This document shows, one piece after another, positions 63,621 through 64,000 of a DNA stretch of 64,000 bases (positions are counted from its first letter, which is position 1; each line of letters begins with the position of its first letter). The position numbers and the translations under genes are program-made. The notes under the pieces are model-generated. The model was not told the origin of the DNA. It did not search any database and saw nothing but the letters and a program-made list of their open reading frames with translations. Origin of the DNA: Rhyzopertha dominica (lineage: Eukaryota > Arthropoda > Insecta > Coleoptera > Bostrichidae); the NCBI GenBank assembly GCA_025024175.1, contig QCXZ01000064.1, positions 19,898,286-19,962,285 on the forward strand, in the 5' to 3' direction.

Positions 63621-64000
63621 TAAAGAAATGTTTCACAACTAATTCAAACAATCTCTAGATTAATAACAAACAAATTAAGTTGTTAGGAAGGGGGCCAATG
63701 GTCAAAATGCAGTTCATGCAAGGCCAGAATGTTCCTGACAAAAAATAGTGGGAGGGCAGATAGGGACTAAGATTACTACTCAAACAGCAGAATGTTAGCA
63801 TGAAGACAAAGAAAAAAAGGAAAGTGCACACCAGCATAGCGGTGTCTTCGAAGTAATTAGAAAAAGTTTAAGGTTGATATTACAAAAAACAGGCTAGTCT
63901 CGTGTTTCTAGATTAAGCTAAAAAAAAATACGGTGATTCAGTAAACAACGAGATAGACTGTTGTAGCTCAAAAACAGTTTATTCAATCACTACAATATTT

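Larger units (their letters stand above)
39788..64000 (-). other. Presumed upstream intron of the receptor gene, open at the right edge
   Basis: No confident exon was found upstream of the membrane exon, so the next coding exon probably lies beyond the window and this intron would exceed 24 kb. The contents are mariner, hAT and repeat copies plus GC-richer islands. I see nothing assignable in 40.4-42.0, 47.9-49.9, 55.8-57.1, 57.5-59.1 and 59.7-62.9 kb except AT-rich DNA and chance frames. Confidence 0.5.

Noticed and set aside
1..64000. CRISPR arrays, operons or bacterial regulatory signals
   Set aside because: No regularly spaced identical repeats and no dense gene layout. The window is clearly eukaryotic.

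Overview
This is AT-rich eukaryotic DNA, most likely from an insect. The evidence is long introns, decayed mariner transposases with a DD41D-type spacing, Tc1- and hAT-type remnants and non-LTR retrotransposon pieces. There are no prokaryotic signals: no operons, no ribosome binding sites, no dense coding. The species cannot be named from the sequence. Fifteen single N bases are scattered through the window.

Only one host gene is well supported. Three exons on the minus strand splice together in frame: 39675-39787 (extracellular stub plus membrane helix), 18623-18800 (juxtamembrane tail with a His5 run) and 6173-6862 (long cytoplasmic tail and stop codon). The introns are 11,760 bp and 20,874 bp, and both have GT-AG ends with matching phases. 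The joined piece is 326 residues, the C-terminal end of a type I single-pass membrane protein. Its tail carries an NPVY motif, an acidic stretch and PPPPY. I do not recognise the gene. The signal peptide and the rest of the ectodomain lie beyond base 64000 or in exons I could not find. A weak candidate exon sits at 40272-40343.

Region by region: 1-6172 is the 3' flank, with an (AT)n tract, a retroelement-like tail at 3.0 kb, a mariner scrap at 3.8 kb and a possible poly(A) signal at 5385. The 6.9-18.6 kb intron holds a Tc1 scrap, a hAT-like element with TATCGATA clusters at both ends, and a nearly complete but broken mariner with 61-bp inverted repeats. The 18.8-39.7 kb intron holds two non-LTR reverse transcriptase fragments, one copy of an 870-bp repeat and a 122-bp-period direct repeat. 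The segment from 39.8 kb to the right edge holds the inverted partner of the 870-bp repeat, a candidate hammerhead ribozyme, three more decayed mariners and a ZBED-type hAT tail.

Between the transposons, about a dozen 250-600 bp islands have a more balanced base composition and recurrent homeodomain- or POU-like sites. They look more like intronic regulatory elements than exons. A motif of the type AGATGGCGCT, resembling CTCF sites, recurs at several places. The most interesting leads are the hammerhead candidate, the TATCGATA-flanked hAT-like element, the inverted 870-bp repeat pair with its iterated GTCGAA motif, and the unidentified receptor tail.
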